A stretch of 60,953 nucleotides of DNA from an uncultured Spartobacteria bacterium (GCA_903919125.1 CAIXGS010000041.1:1-60953); one strand, 5' to 3'. Shown: positions 8,565 through 17,293, counted from the first letter of the stretch. Numbers and translations are program-made. The notes: generated by a model from the sequence alone, not told the origin.

Positions 8565-9527
8565 ATGAGTACCCTTTCTCAACTTGAACAACTCAAGCAG
8601 TTCACCAAGGTCGTCGCCGATACAGGCGATTTTGAGTCCATGCGTGAATTCAAACCTCAGGATGCGACCACTAATCCGTCCCTGATCCTCCAAGCCGCCA
8701 CGAACCCGAAGTATAGCCCCATTTTGGATGCGGCGATTGCCGATCGGAAAAATAGCGGCCTGACCGGAGCCAAACAACTCGATGACATCATCGATCACAT
8801 CCTTATCGCGTTCGGGTTGGAGATTTTGAAAATCGTCCCCGGTCGCGTTTCTACGGAAACCGACGCGCGCCTTTCTTTCGACGTCGAAGGGACGGTGGCC
8901 AAGGCGCGGCAGTTGATTGGATTGTATGAAAAAGCCGGTATTTCCAGAGACCGCGTATTGATCAAAATCGCGTCCACTTGGGAAGGCATTAAGGCGGCAG
9001 AAATCGTCCAGAAAGAAGGGATTCATTGTAATCTTACCCTTCTTTTCTCCCTGCCGCAGGCCGTGGCTTGTGCCGACGCCCAAGTGCAGTTGATTTCTCC
9101 CTTCGTTGGCCGAATCTACGATTGGTACAAGAATGCCAATAAGCGCGATTACACAGGCGCTGAAGATCCCGGGGTGCAGTCGGTTGCCACTATTTTTAAT
9201 TACTACAAGCACTTCGGTCATGAGACGGAAGTCATGGGAGCAAGCTTCCGCAATGTTTCTCAGATCGTGGAGTTGGCGGGGAGTGATCTGCTGACCATTT
9301 CTCCTGATTTGCTCGCGAAATTGGCTGCCTCCACGGAACCTGTTGTGCGCAAGCTCGACGCGGCTGCCGCTAAGGCTGCCCACATCGAGAAAGTGCACAT
9401 TGACGAGAAAACGTTCCGTTTCTTGTTCAATGAAGACGCCATGGCTACCGAAAAAACTGCGGAAGGCATCCGGAAATTCGCTGCAGACATCGTGAAGCTG
9501 GAGCACGCGGTGGCTTCCCACCTGTAA
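8565..9527 (+). CDS. tal: Transaldolase
   Basis: Transfers a dihydroxyacetone unit between sugar phosphates in the non-oxidative pentose phosphate pathway. The 320-residue length fits the TalB class. Landmarks are [12 protein letters not shown] near the N-terminus, the Schiff-base lysine K134 in [31 protein letters not shown] and the later MGASFRN. Upstream, a 9-bp unit ATCACCCTA is repeated in tandem just before the start. A strong intrinsic terminator follows at 9551-9589. Confidence 0.97.
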   Translation: MSTLSQLEQLKQFTKVVADTGDFESMREFKPQDATTNPSLILQAATNPKYSPILDAAIADRKNSGLTGAKQLDDIIDHILIAFGLEILKIVPGRVSTETDARLSFDVEGTVAKARQLIGLYEKAGISRDRVLIKIASTWEGIKAAEIVQKEGIHCNLTLLFSLPQAVACADAQVQLISPFVGRIYDWYKNANKRDYTGAEDPGVQSVATIFNYYKHFGHETEVMGASFRNVSQIVELAGSDLLTISPDLLAKLAASTEPVVRKLDAAAAKAAHIEKVHIDEKTFRFLFNEDAMATEKTAEGIRKFAADIVKLEHAVASHL

Positions 9528-9550
9528 AATTCACTCAAAGTGACATTTGC

Positions 9551-9589
9551 AAAGCCCCAGTCCCTCACAGGCTGGGGCTTTTGCTTTTT
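9551..9589 (+). terminator. Intrinsic terminator of tal
   Basis: AAAGCCCCAG (9551-9560) pairs with CTGGGGCTTT (9572-9581), giving a 10-bp stem followed by a T-rich tract to 9589. Confidence 0.9.
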
Positions 9590-9928
9590 GTAAGCTTTTC
9601 CGACTCGTCACCGCTGCGCTCGTTACGTTCTTTGTGGTTAAGGAAAGAGTGTTTTCGCGAGTGTTTTTAAGTCTAATACCAAATCTTGAAGATAACTGGT
9701 CCTCCTCTCCCGGGAACGCGGAGCCCCAGCTCCGCTTTGACGCTCCAAAAGCCCAGACAGGCATTGCGGAGCTGGTGCTCCGCGCTCCCAGGCGCTGAGG
9801 TCTTTTGGATCATCCATAAACCTGAAAGAGATGGTATAGGTCTCGGGTTCTGGATTCAAAGCGATGCGGCTTACAGGCCGGTAGGAATTCCGATTCACCA
9901 GGCGTAATTTTTTAGATCTCATTTTCCC
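9590..9928. other. Gene-free stretch holding a dispersed repeat
   Basis: It holds no recognised gene. The middle part is the palindromic repeat at 9672-9801. A minus-strand frame runs through the repeat (fragments such as SAWERGAPAPQCLSG) but is only the repeat translated. The last 120 bp form the upstream region of the Kdo transferase gene. Confidence 0.6.
9672..9801 (+). repeat. Dispersed palindromic repeat, copy 2 (complete)
   Basis: The first 50 bp match the inverted copy at 141-190 (43 of 50). It then carries two hairpins of the same design, GCGGAGC-N4-GCTCCGC at 9718-9735 and 9766-9783. The flanking GGGA (9712-9715) and TCCC (9786-9789) extend the outer arms into one large cruciform. 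The pattern is that of a REP- or MITE-like intergenic repeat; its mobility is not shown. Confidence 0.75.
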
Positions 9929-11284
9929 ATGGATCGGCCTAATCCCCCAGCCACCCTCAAGCCTTTTGCCCCGTCCCGCCAAGAGTTGACTCGTTCCCTA
10001 TTGGTGTACCGGCTTGCCCTACCGTTTGCCGCAGCGCTGTTGTTGCCGGGCTTTTTGCGGCGAATGTTTCGGCGGGGAAATTTTCAGTCTGGATTTGGCC
10101 AACGTTTAGGGCGATTTGAACGGGAAGACTGTGTGCGGCTTAAAAGTCGGCGGTGGCTTTGGATTCGTTCCATCAGTGTGGGTGAAACGCTCGTGGCGTT
10201 GAAGCTTGTCCGCGCCTTGAAGGTGGCAGTGCCCGAGGTGTCTGTTGTCCTCTCCGTGACGACTTCTACCGGATACGCCCTCGCTTCGGCCGAGGCTGCG
10301 GATGGGTTGTTCCCTATGTACAATCCTGTGGACAGTCAAAGTGTAGTGCGGCGCGTACTTGATTTAATACGTCCTATTGGGCTCGTTTTGGTGGAGGGAG
10401 AAATCTGGCCAAATCTGATGGCCGATTGTCACACCCGTGGGATACCGGTGATGCTCGCGAATGCCCGTCTTTCGCCGAGATCTGCGGGGCGTTTTGCCAA
10501 GTCCAAGCGATGGGTAGCGCCGTTTTTCCAACTTCTAGAGTGGGTAGGTATTCCTGACGAAGAGGATCGTGCACGTTGGGAAGCGGTCGGCGTGGCCTCT
10601 GAGCGATTGCACCTGACTGGGAGCATAAAGTTTGACCAGACGGCAAAGGTGGCGTCGTGCGTTCCCGAGTTGCGGCAACTCTTGAGCACGTCTGGGATGC
10701 CTGAGGACGCCCCGCTTTGGGTGGCAGGTAGCACCCACGATGGAGAGGAGGTCTTGTTGGTGGAGTGTTTGAAGCGGTTGCGCCTCCGATTTCCAACGCT
10801 GCGCCTCGCCATTGCTCCTCGGCATGTGGAGCGTGTTGCTGGGTTGCTTGCGGAATTACAGGCGTTGCAAGTGTCCGTCGTTCTCCGGAGCGCACTTCCC
10901 TCCGCCGTGCCCTGGGAGGTCCTCTTGGTGGATACCACGGGTGAACTCACGGATTGGTACGCGTTGGCAAGCGTGACGTTCGTTGGCAAAAGCCTCACGG
11001 CATCGGGTGGTCAGAACCCTGTTGAGCCTGCGCTGGCTGGAAAGGCCGTGGTATTTGGCCCGCACATGGAAAATTTCGAAGCTGTGGTGCGGTTGCTTCT
11101 AGCCGCAGAGGGAGCGGTCCAGGTGGTAGATGAGTCTGCTTTGGAGGAAGCTGTTTCAGCCCTGCTTGAGAATCCCCTTCGCTGCGAGGCGTTGGGGGTG
11201 AATGCGATCCATGCACTACGGGGCCATCAGGGCGCCACTGGTCGGACGGTCGAGCTTGTTCTCCAGACCTGCCGGATCCGATAG
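9929..11284 (+). CDS. waaA: 3-deoxy-D-manno-octulosonic acid (Kdo) transferase
   Basis: Transfers Kdo from CMP-Kdo to lipid A precursors at the inner membrane, so the organism should make LPS. The 451-residue protein is a GT-B glycosyltransferase. The N-terminal hydrophobic segment (LALPFAAALLLPGFLRR) is a membrane anchor. The catalytic-base motif SISVGE, the segment VLVEGEIWPNL, the TGSIKFD motif, the CMP-binding GSTHDGEEV, then APRHVER and GGQNPVEPALAGKAVVFGPHMENF are all characteristic. It starts with an ATG 8 bases after a short A+T-rich leader and ends before an intrinsic terminator at 11320. Confidence 0.95.
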   Translation: MDRPNPPATLKPFAPSRQELTRSLLVYRLALPFAAALLLPGFLRRMFRRGNFQSGFGQRLGRFEREDCVRLKSRRWLWIRSISVGETLVALKLVRALKVAVPEVSVVLSVTTSTGYALASAEAADGLFPMYNPVDSQSVVRRVLDLIRPIGLVLVEGEIWPNLMADCHTRGIPVMLANARLSPRSAGRFAKSKRWVAPFFQLLEWVGIPDEEDRARWEAVGVASERLHLTGSIKFDQTAKVASCVPELRQLLSTSGMPEDAPLWVAGSTHDGEEVLLVECLKRLRLRFPTLRLAIAPRHVERVAGLLAELQALQVSVVLRSALPSAVPWEVLLVDTTGELTDWYALASVTFVGKSLTASGGQNPVEPALAGKAVVFGPHMENFEAVVRLLLAAEGAVQVVDESALEEAVSALLENPLRCEALGVNAIHALRGHQGATGRTVELVLQTCRIR

Positions 11285-11319
11285 GAAACGGTAGGAAAAA
11301 AACAGCAGAAGTCGGGAAG

Positions 11320-11342
11320 CGAGTGTCTTCGACTCGTTTTTT
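11320..11342 (+). terminator. Intrinsic terminator of waaA
   Basis: CGAGT (11320-11324) pairs with ACTCG (11332-11336) around a 7-base loop, followed by six Ts (11337-11342). Confidence 0.65.
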
Positions 11343-11472
11343 CGGTGCCCAAGACGGGTTTGGAAACGCGTTGAAGACCGTGCGCGAAGCTAAGCGCTCA
11401 AAAGAAGCGAATCCTCCGCATCTATCCGGCTTAGTGGCGCGGTTCTGCGGAGCGGGTCGCCGTTCGGGCCCC

Positions 11473-11504
11473 CGGTTGCGCGTGGAATTCACCACGCGCA
11501 ACCG
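11473..11504 (-). terminator. Perfect 13-bp stem-loop after the K+ channel gene
   Basis: CGGTTGCGCGTGG (11473-11485) is perfectly complementary to CCACGCGCAACCG (11492-11504) around a 6-base loop, 17 bp past the channel stop codon. No T tract follows on the minus strand, so it may terminate poorly or act as a 3' stabiliser. Confidence 0.55.
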
Positions 11505-11520
11505 ATGCGCACTCTATTTG

Positions 11521-13005
11521 TTACGCGTTGGCCTCTGGGCCGGATTCATTTTCAGGCTTGGCGGCGGCTTCAGCAGCAGCTTTGGCAGCGGCGGCGAGTT
11601 CGCGTTCTTCCTTGGCTTTACGGTTTGCCGCAGCGCGTTTCTCTGTGATTTCGACGACGTTCTTATCGAAGTCTTCGTAACGGGAACGCAATTGATCGAA
11701 GCCACTTCGGTCTAGAACGTAGACGTCGCAGTAAGTAGTGGCCTGAACGCTGGCGTTACGTTTATCCCCAGAGACCAGAGCCATTTCACCGAAAGGCGAT
11801 CCCGTGGTGAGACCCGCAACGCGGTTGCCGTTCACGATGATGTCTACCGCTCCGTTTGTGAGGAAATACATTCGAGTACCGAATTCTCCCTCGCGGATAA
11901 TGTAATCGCCGGGGATATAGGCTTCTGTGGTTAACATACCCACGACTTCGCGGATGAAAATCTCCTTTACGCCCTTGAAGAACTCCACCTTCTGCAAGAT
12001 GTCGTTGTTGAGGAAAACGAGAACGTCGACGGAAAGAGCGTGCGGTAGCGTGCCGAGAACCTCGGAATCGGACACGTTTTTGCGGGACTCCCAGAGGTAC
12101 TGGTAATAGTCGCGAACGCGATCCTGCATGCCGATAGGCAACTGTTTGATGCGCATGAACTCGTTAATGATTTCATTGCGGCTTTCAAACGCGGCTCGTG
12201 CTGCGTCGCGATTCGCGATCAAAACTGGAATGTTACCGACGATGTATCCGTAGAAGGACACCCCGGCGATCTGTGCGAAAATGGTGAAGATAATCTGCTG
12301 GTTGTTGTCCTTCGATGGGCTGTAGTCCCCGTAACCGATGGTGGTCATCGTGGTGACCGTCCAGTAGAGGGAACGCAGGTACACCTCAAAATTGGTAAAC
12401 TTCCGGGTTTCTGCCTCCGCGATGGTCTTTTGAACTAATTGAGTCTTTCGGTCGTCCTCCCAAACCCAAGCGATTTTTGCAGGCGCAGTGTCGATGGAAT
12501 CCGGCGAGCCACCTGCCCACCACCAGCCCAAGGCCACAGCGTGAATGGCTTGAATTGCCCAGTATCCGAGCGACATGAGTTGCATCATGGCGCGGGGGAG
12601 TTGGAGGATCATCTGGAGATCCGCAAGCACGGCCGACACCTTGAAGGTCTTAGTCAGAGGAAGCACTCTCAGCAGCAGGTACCAGTCGCTTTCCCAGTGA
12701 AAAACATCGGCGAAATACTCAAATGGAATGGCCGCCAAAAGATCCGGAATCATCCAGCCCTTGGAATAAAGGCGGAAAACGGTTTTGAAGTCTTTGACGA
12801 CCTCCATGCGGTGTTTCTTCGTGCTGGAAATATCCAGAAGGAAGTCCGCGAACATGATAGAAATCATTACCCAGTAGAAGAGATCGTGGACGATTTCTCC
12901 TGTGCGCATTCTGTAAGAAAGCGTCACACCGAAGATAAGATTTGCTGGGACTAAAAAGAGTCCCCAATTGCCGCGGAGTTTACCGTTGTGACTGATGAGA
13001 GGCAT
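11521..13005 (-). CDS. Cyclic-nucleotide-gated potassium channel (CNG/HCN-like)
   Basis: A 494-residue inner-membrane cation channel. Six transmembrane segments occupy about residues 15-260, including the PAS-less EAG/HCN-like start and a charged S4-type stretch (LRVLPLTKTFKV). The selectivity filter TTIGYGDY in YWTVTTMTTIGYGDYSP predicts K+ conduction. A C-linker-like helical region follows (residues about 280-340). A cyclic-nucleotide-binding domain occupies about 360-460, with the phosphate-binding cassette FGEMALVSGDKRNASV holding the conserved Glu and Arg. The tail is Ala/Glu-rich and probably a coiled coil. It should be opened or modulated by cAMP or cGMP. It stands alone, with no cyclase next to it. 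Confidence 0.92.
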   Translation of the reverse strand: MPLISHNGKLRGNWGLFLVPANLIFGVTLSYRMRTGEIVHDLFYWVMISIMFADFLLDISSTKKHRMEVVKDFKTVFRLYSKGWMIPDLLAAIPFEYFADVFHWESDWYLLLRVLPLTKTFKVSAVLADLQMILQLPRAMMQLMSLGYWAIQAIHAVALGWWWAGGSPDSIDTAPAKIAWVWEDDRKTQLVQKTIAEAETRKFTNFEVYLRSLYWTVTTMTTIGYGDYSPSKDNNQQIIFTIFAQIAGVSFYGYIVGNIPVLIANRDAARAAFESRNEIINEFMRIKQLPIGMQDRVRDYYQYLWESRKNVSDSEVLGTLPHALSVDVLVFLNNDILQKVEFFKGVKEIFIREVVGMLTTEAYIPGDYIIREGEFGTRMYFLTNGAVDIIVNGNRVAGLTTGSPFGEMALVSGDKRNASVQATTYCDVYVLDRSGFDQLRSRYEDFDKNVVEITEKRAAANRKAKEERELAAAAKAAAEAAAKPENESGPEANA

Positions 13006-13109
13006 AGCGCAGAAGGGTGGATAACTTGCGCACGGGAATTAGCAAGAAACGCGCCACGTGCCAGCCTTCTTCGCAAAAAGCAACGGAACTTTCCTCCAAT
13101 TGAGTCGTT

Positions 13110-13508
13110 TCAGGGAGACTCCACCACGGACACGCCGATGGGGGCGAGCGAGGCAAACGCGAGTTTCACATGTTGAAGCGCGAAGGGGATGCCGATGATC
13201 GTGAGGGCGCATCCTAGTGCGAGGGTCAGGTGGACAACGGCCAGATGCCATCCGGCGAAGATTAGCCATAGGATGTTGCCGAGGAGTCCCAGACCGCCCG
13301 TTCCCAGATCCTCTTGGCCGGTCAGCGCGCGTCGGCTCACGACCTGCCTTCCGAAGGGCCACATCGAGAAAGTCCCCAACATAAAGCAGGCGCGACACCA
13401 GGGCAGACCCACAATGCTCAGCGCCATCAAGACGCCAACCAAATACCAATGAATGGCATTCAAAGCCCCGCCGCAAAAGAACCAAAGGAGGTTAAGAAAG
13501 ATCCTCAT
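13110..13508 (-). CDS. yccF: YccF-family inner-membrane protein
   Basis: A 132-residue integral membrane protein of unknown function. The two family repeats are visible: RIFLNLLWFFCGGALNAIHWYLVGVLM followed by SIVGLPWCRACFMLG, and later GNILWLIFAGWHLAVVHL followed by IIGIPFALQHVKLA. The ATG at 13508 is chosen; two GTG codons lie directly upstream in frame. It lies upstream of the K+ channel in the same direction, 104 bp away, so the two may share a transcript. Confidence 0.88.
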   Translation of the reverse strand: MRIFLNLLWFFCGGALNAIHWYLVGVLMALSIVGLPWCRACFMLGTFSMWPFGRQVVSRRALTGQEDLGTGGLGLLGNILWLIFAGWHLAVVHLTLALGCALTIIGIPFALQHVKLAFASLAPIGVSVVESP

Positions 13509-13676
13509 CACCACAGTTTAACATATCCCAGGGATCCAGGAAGGGGCCGAATTGTAAAAGTCAGTCCGTTTCCGTTCATTCGTTATTGGGGAAGATTCAT
13601 AATCGGATCTTTGCGTTTAGATAATTCCAACCCGCAAAGTATTAAAACAAGGGCTAAAACCCTCAAAGCAGTGCCC

Positions 13677-14702
13677 TTAGACGCTCAATGTCCTCAGCGC
13701 ATCGAGTTTTGCCCACGCTGCACCACTCGTTATGGACTCTCTAGCTCGGAGGATTCCTGCTGACAAGTCGCTCTCTAATCCCGCCGCCACAAACCCGGCG
13801 GCACTATTGAGAATAACCGCTTCCGTTGCTGGTCCCTTTAACGAGCCCGATACAATTCCTTCAAGAATGGCCGCGTTCTGAGTGCGATCTCCGCCTCTAA
13901 GAGCGCTCACCGGCGCGGTCTCGAATCCCAGCTCGAGAGGATCTACGGAAAATGACCGCAGCGCGTTGTGTTCCACTGCGATGACTTGGGCCGCGCCCGC
14001 GAGCGTGAGTTCGTCGGCACCGCAACCGTGGACGGCCCAAGCCCTGTGCCGGCCTAAGCGGCGGAGCGCCTCTGCGTACTTTGGAAGCAATTCACAGGAA
14101 TACACGCCGACCAACTGGTGGGCAGGCCGCGCCGGATTGAGCAACGGCCCCAGCAAATTAAAAACCGTCGATACGCCGCGCTCTGCCAGTGTGCGGCGCA
14201 CGGGTCCTATCGTTGCAAAGGCCGGGTGGTACAGCGGGGCAAACACAAACCCCAACCCGTGACGGTAGACGCATTCACGCAGCGCGTCGGGAGGAAGGTC
14301 GATCCGCACGCCAAGCGCCTCCAATACGTCGGCCCCTCCGCACTGTGAAGTCACCGCCCTGTTGCCATGCTTTACGACAACCGCGCCGCCCCCAGCCAGT
14401 ACAAACATGCAGGTGGTCGACACGTTGAACAGTTCCAGTCGATCGCCTCCGGTTCCGCACACGTCGAGCATCGGACCGGACAGGCGCGCTGGGTCGATGC
14501 CCGGGTCGCGCGCCATGTGCAGGAGCGCTTCCACAAACGCCGCGATTTCGGAGGCCGTCTCGCCTTTAGCGCGCAGAGCTTCGAGAAAAGCACATTTAGG
14601 TTCGGGGAGCGCAGCGGGATCGGCCAGCCAGGATACGGCGCTAAAAATTTCCTCGCGAGAGAGTTCCTCTTGGGTAGCGACGGAGTGGAGGAGGTGCTGC
14701 AT
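13677..14702 (-). CDS. trpD: Anthranilate phosphoribosyltransferase
   Basis: Second step of tryptophan synthesis: joins anthranilate to PRPP in the cytoplasm. The 341-residue length is normal. The PRPP-binding motif DVCGTGGD, then FNVSTTCMFVLAG, KHGNRAVTSQCGGADVLE, the YHPAFATIGPVRRTL segment and TVFNLLGPLLNPA match the family. The start at 14702 (MQHLLHSVATQEELSREE) gives the usual N-terminus; upstream codons in frame reach into the nrdR promoter region. No other trp genes are nearby. It is divergent from nrdR. Confidence 0.95.
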   Translation of the reverse strand: MQHLLHSVATQEELSREEIFSAVSWLADPAALPEPKCAFLEALRAKGETASEIAAFVEALLHMARDPGIDPARLSGPMLDVCGTGGDRLELFNVSTTCMFVLAGGGAVVVKHGNRAVTSQCGGADVLEALGVRIDLPPDALRECVYRHGLGFVFAPLYHPAFATIGPVRRTLAERGVSTVFNLLGPLLNPARPAHQLVGVYSCELLPKYAEALRRLGRHRAWAVHGCGADELTLAGAAQVIAVEHNALRSFSVDPLELGFETAPVSALRGGDRTQNAAILEGIVSGSLKGPATEAVILNSAAGFVAAGLESDLSAGILRARESITSGAAWAKLDALRTLSV

Positions 14703-14861
14703 GGGTTTTTGTACCAAGTGAGGGGTCCGGCTGGCAATGGGATGGGCGGGGAAGGCTAGGTTTGGGCGGGGGCTTTGGAAGTGAAAAAGACGGAACGATT
14801 CCGCTTGCAGACACAACGGCTTGTGGAAGAGTGGAGACGTGGTTCTAAAGGACACAAGATA

Positions 14862-15353
14862 ATGTATTGCTCCAAGTGCGGCGTGCTCGAAGATAAGGTG
14901 ATTGATTCCCGTCCAGCGAAGGACGGAAGAAGCATCCGTCGTCGTCGCGAGTGCATTGGCTGCGGTTTTCGTTACACCACGTATGAGCAGATCGAAGTCG
15001 TGGAACTGCGGGTGCTTAAGCGCGACGGACGTTCTGAAGCGTTGGACCTACAGAAAATCGTGAGCGGGATGGTGAAAGCTTGCGAAAAGCGCCCGGTGAG
15101 TTTGGAGCGAATCGAGGAAGCTGCGCGCGAGATTCTCAGCAGCTTGGAGGCGGGTCTGGAAAGGGAGTTCCCGAGCAGGATCATTGGAGCCAAAGTGATG
15201 GAAGCGCTTCATGCCTTGGATGAAATTGCCTATGTCCGGTACGCGTCTGTCTATCGACAATTCGAGGATATCGGAGAATTTATTGACGAAATTCATTTGC
15301 TCGGAACCCGAGCCAAACCTAGCACGCTGCAACCCGAACTCTTCACTCCATGA
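14862..15353 (+). CDS. nrdR: Transcriptional repressor NrdR
   Basis: An ATP/dATP-sensing repressor of ribonucleotide reductase genes. The start at 14862 follows AAGGA and gives the canonical N-terminus MYCSKCG. The zinc ribbon uses C3, C6, C31 and C34 with the family block KVIDSRPAKDGRSIRRRREC and the RYTTYE motif. Residues about 48-138 form the ATP-cone. The 163-residue length is slightly above the usual 150 because of a C-terminal tail (LLGTRAKPSTLQPELF). Its stop overlaps the start of the next gene (ATGA), so the two are translationally coupled. Confidence 0.96.
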   Translation: MYCSKCGVLEDKVIDSRPAKDGRSIRRRRECIGCGFRYTTYEQIEVVELRVLKRDGRSEALDLQKIVSGMVKACEKRPVSLERIEEAAREILSSLEAGLEREFPSRIIGAKVMEALHALDEIAYVRYASVYRQFEDIGEFIDEIHLLGTRAKPSTLQPELFTP

Positions 15354-15910
15354 TTTGTCTTTGCGACGCTCCACAATTGATTCACTTGGGACAGGGGGGA
15401 GCCGTGGCTCTGGAGCTTGGCTGGTTGGCGCAGAGTCTTGAGCAGGCCGCCTTCGCCGCTGGTTATGAGCATTGGCCGGCTGTCGATGTGGCTCGGAGCG
15501 TTACGGATTTTTTGCGAGCAAATAGTTCGTCTCAACCCTATACAATGGAGCATTTTAAGCTGGCTGTAAACCGAGTGTTGCGGGGGATTGGTTATGGCGA
15601 AGTGGCTCCGCATTTTCTACGCGGTGGTCTAGAACTGCGTTCTTCGCTGGTGGATTTGGTACGGGAAGTTCCACCTGGCTTTCATATGGGCTTCTTCAAG
15701 GCCTGCGAAGTCGGGTGCCAACGTTTGCTCTCCAGCGGGCTGGCTACGCATATCGTGTTCGAGGACTTGCACGTCGCGGTCAAATTGCTGCTCGGGCGCT
15801 TGAACTGGAGCACGCATTGCCAGGCTGTCGCAGACGAGTTAGTGGAGTTTATTCGAGGCTGTTTACTTAAGGCGACTGGGGCGGCGAAAGTCACCTTCAT
15901 CATTCGATAA
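15350..15910 (+). CDS. Unknown protein translationally coupled to NrdR
   Basis: A 186-residue cytoplasmic protein that I do not recognise. Its ATG overlaps the nrdR stop by four bases. It starts MICLCDAPQL and is mostly helical, with a central segment VARSVTDFLRANSSS followed by FKLAVNRVLRGIGYGEVAPHF, then VREVPPGFHMGFFKACE. Scattered cysteines show no zinc motif, and there is no signal peptide or membrane segment. The coupling suggests a role linked to NrdR or nucleotide metabolism, but this rests on position only. The HIT gene starts one base after its stop. Confidence 0.7.
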   Translation: MICLCDAPQLIHLGQGGAVALELGWLAQSLEQAAFAAGYEHWPAVDVARSVTDFLRANSSSQPYTMEHFKLAVNRVLRGIGYGEVAPHFLRGGLELRSSLVDLVREVPPGFHMGFFKACEVGCQRLLSSGLATHIVFEDLHVAVKLLLGRLNWSTHCQAVADELVEFIRGCLLKATGAAKVTFIIR

Positions 15911-15911
15911 A

Positions 15912-16250
15912 ATGACATTGTTCGAAAAAATCATCGCCCGGCAGATTCCCGCAAAAATTGTGGCGGAAACTTCCGAGTGGCTGGCTTTCCACGACATACA
16001 GCCCCAAGCGCCAGTGCATGTGCTGGTCGTTCCAAAAAAACTCATCCCTCGCGTGGGGGAGGCCCAGCCCGAGGACTGCGCATTACTTGGCTCGCTTCTG
16101 CTTGGTGCTCAGGAGGTAGCCCGCCTTACCGGAGTGCTCGACACGGGGTTCCGAGTCGTGATCAACCACGGGGCGGACGGCGGCGAGTCTGTGCCCCACC
16201 TCCACGTCCACGTTTTGGGAGGACGTCCCCTCGGCTGGCCCCCGGGATAA
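15912..16250 (+). CDS. HIT-family nucleotide hydrolase
   Basis: A 112-residue histidine-triad protein, likely a nucleoside phosphoramidase of the HinT type acting in the cytoplasm. The N-terminal FEKIIARQIPAKIV, the central VLVVPKKLIPRV, the VINHGADGGESVPHLHVHVLGGR catalytic segment (His triad HLHVH) and the closing WPPG are diagnostic. It follows the unknown gene with a one-base gap and forms the third member of the nrdR unit. Its last 89 bp overlap the convergent yraN gene. Confidence 0.95.
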   Translation: MTLFEKIIARQIPAKIVAETSEWLAFHDIQPQAPVHVLVVPKKLIPRVGEAQPEDCALLGSLLLGAQEVARLTGVLDTGFRVVINHGADGGESVPHLHVHVLGGRPLGWPPG

Positions 16251-16662
16251 GCGGCGCACTTCCAGGATGACGGGTTTCTTGGGCGGTGAAGGCGTTTTGG
16301 ATGTGACGCAATTCCCGATGGTTTTCGTGTAGAATAACTTCCACAATGTCGAAGCGGACTGTCACGTCTTCCACCTCGAGTTGTTCTAACCACTCCTGAG
16401 CGGCGCGCACAATGCGACGCTGTTTTTCCCAATCCACGGCCTCTTCAGGGGAACCGTGAGCTTCGCTTGAACGCGTTTTAACCTCTACGAAAACAAGTTC
16501 CATGCGCAGACGCGCCCTGCAAACCAAGTCGACCTCGCCTCCATAAGTGGGCTTGTAATTGCGGTACAGCACTTTGTATCCGGCTTTTTGGAGAAAACGA
16601 GCCGCCAGTCGCTCTCCTTCCACGCCCAGTCCTCCACTGGCGCACGACTCCGCAAGCGACAT
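16162..16662 (-). CDS. yraN: YraN-family (UPF0102) putative endonuclease
   Basis: A 166-residue member of the YraN family, a restriction-endonuclease-like fold whose physiological role is poorly known. The core shows GEVDLVCRARLRMELVFVEVKTRSS, with the metal-binding E/D and ExK residues, and ends at VRFDIVEVI and HIQNAF. The start at 16662 lies four bases past the rnhB stop; a start at 16734 is possible but would overlap rnhB. A C-terminal tail of some 35 residues beyond the usual family end (GASRGDVLPKRGRGGG) is encoded antisense to the HIT gene. It ends the rplS-rnhB-yraN operon. Confidence 0.9.
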   Translation of the reverse strand: MSLAESCASGGLGVEGERLAARFLQKAGYKVLYRNYKPTYGGEVDLVCRARLRMELVFVEVKTRSSEAHGSPEEAVDWEKQRRIVRAAQEWLEQLEVEDVTVRFDIVEVILHENHRELRHIQNAFTAQETRHPGSAPLIPGASRGDVLPKRGRGGGAQTRRRPPRG

Positions 16663-16666
16663 ACTT

Positions 16667-17293
16667 TTATTCCAGCGCGAGAACCAATTGCGACACCGGT
16701 CCAAAACTGCGCCGATGTACTGGAGAAGGGCCATGCTCCCTCAATCGCGCCATGTGCAACTCGGTGCCGTACCCTTTGTGTTGGGCAAAAGCGTATTGTG
16801 GGTAAACGGCGTCGAGGGCAAGCATCAGCCGATCGCGAGTGACTTTTGCCACGACACTCGCCGCCGCGATACTCAGGCTGAGTGCGTCCCCGCCGACGAG
16901 CGCGGTTTGGGCGAAGGGAAAGGGGCGGACCGGGAGTCCATCAATGAGCACATGATCTGGAGGTTGAGAGAGTTGTAACACGGCGCGCCGCATGGCCTCG
17001 TGGGTGGCTCGCAGGATGTTTAGTCGGTCGATTTCCGGCGCATCCAAGGCGACTACCGAGTGGGTGACGGCTGGGTTTGCCAGCAATTCTTCGTAAATGC
17101 GCTCCCGCATTTTGGGTGACAACTTCTTGGAGTCGGTGAGCTTGGTGTGGGTAAAATCCTCTGGAAGAACCACCGCAGCCGCGACAACAGGGCCAGCAAG
17201 AGGCCCGCGTCCCGCCTCGTCTACTCCTGCTATCCGTAAAAAACCAGAGGCGCGGAGCTGAACCTCATAGTTGAGGGAGCACCGCGCCTCCAT
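16667..17293 (-). CDS. rnhB: Ribonuclease HII
   Basis: Removes RNA from RNA-DNA hybrids and misincorporated ribonucleotides from DNA. The 208-residue protein has the catalytic motif GVDEAGRGPLAGPVV (D25, E26), the segment LTDSKKLSPKMRE, LIDGLPV and the later SIAAASVVAKVTRDRLM, all matching the RNase HII family. It lies between rplS and yraN on the minus strand, the usual gene order in many bacteria. Confidence 0.96.
   Translation of the reverse strand: MEARCSLNYEVQLRASGFLRIAGVDEAGRGPLAGPVVAAAVVLPEDFTHTKLTDSKKLSPKMRERIYEELLANPAVTHSVVALDAPEIDRLNILRATHEAMRRAVLQLSQPPDHVLIDGLPVRPFPFAQTALVGGDALSLSIAAASVVAKVTRDRLMLALDAVYPQYAFAQHKGYGTELHMARLREHGPSPVHRRSFGPVSQLVLALE

Noticed and set aside
9638-9982. 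Minus-strand frame of 114 codons across the repeat
   Set aside because: Most of it is the palindromic repeat translated; it overlaps the start of waaA and has no ribosome binding site.
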